NCBI GenBank assembly: GCA_964035545.1 | Contig: OZ037765.1 | Span: 20,778,495 to 20,842,494 of the forward strand | Direction of reading: 5' to 3' | From: Bugula neritina | Taxonomy: Eukaryota; Bryozoa; Gymnolaemata; Cheilostomatida; Bugulidae | Length of the DNA stretch: 64,000 nt | In this document: positions 63,911-64,000 of the stretch, one piece after another | Layout: each line of letters opens with the position of its first letter | Numbering within the stretch: the first letter of the stretch is position 1 | Notes under the pieces: model-generated | Told to the model about the DNA's origin: nothing | What the model saw: the letters and a program-made list of their open reading frames with translations, nothing else | Database searches by the model: none | Position numbers and translations under genes: made by a program

Positions 63911-64000
63911 TTTGTTGCAATTTTTACTCTTGTGGGTTTCAGTGTATAATAAATTAGTGCATTGCTTGCAATCCAATCAATCTCACAATTGTAGTTTCAG

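Overview
The window is AT-rich animal DNA. It has no operon or Shine-Dalgarno layout; coding sequence is split into many short exons with GT-AG borders, extracellular domains typical of animals (reprolysin, LDLa, NIDO, AMOP, VWD, EGF), CA and AT microsatellites, a BEL/Pao-type LTR retrotransposon, a LINE relic and several foldback DNA elements. I infer a marine invertebrate, perhaps a lophotrochozoan; the species is not identifiable by eye.

One gene dominates. On the minus strand I can join 69 exons in phase from an ATG at 60419 to a stop at 10908-10910, giving a conceptual protein of about 4270 residues. In order it carries: signal peptide; prodomain; RRKKR furin-type site; M12B (ADAM/ADAMTS-like) metalloprotease with an intact HELGHNLGAEHD zinc motif; ADAMTS-like Cys-rich region; seven LDLa repeats; a Ser/Thr mucin tract; three near-identical NIDO units and a fourth divergent NIDO; AMOP; VWD with GDPH; EGF repeats; a second RRKKR; a Pro/Thr mucin tract; two copies of an EGF-like/unknown-domain/furin-site cassette; a transmembrane helix and a cytoplasmic tail. 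The second half is the MUC4-type set (NIDO-AMOP-VWD-EGF-TM); the first half is a secreted-type metalloprotease. I know of no standard family that joins the two, and this is the main candidate for something undescribed.

Flanks. About 2.4-9.4 kb and 56.2-63.9 kb are copies of each other in direct orientation. Each holds the 5' end of a minus-strand gene (intact on the right; a decayed copy on the left at 4856-7219) and, head to head with it, plus-strand leftovers of the same gene family. The left copy keeps protease exon 8, a TM exon and a tail exon; the right copy keeps an exon-57-like piece and a TM exon. The locus therefore looks like an expanding and decaying cluster of protease-mucin genes.

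Mobile DNA lies in introns and spacers: a degraded BEL/Pao element and a probable solo LTR in intron 8 (46.3-51.8 kb); a 428-bp near-perfect foldback at 22.8 kb with a diverged relative at 34.6 kb; a TIR element at 37.5 kb with empty-site paralogues; a 1.26-kb TIR element at 2.9 kb absent from the right-hand copy; a LINE remnant at 62.7-63.3 kb; and a tRNA-like fragment at 44.4 kb.

Limits: exon borders were read by hand from splice consensus, phase and family resemblance. There is no transcript evidence, and residue numbers refer to this conceptual join. The TM exon has an 11-bp tandem duplication that breaks the frame unless an upstream donor is used.
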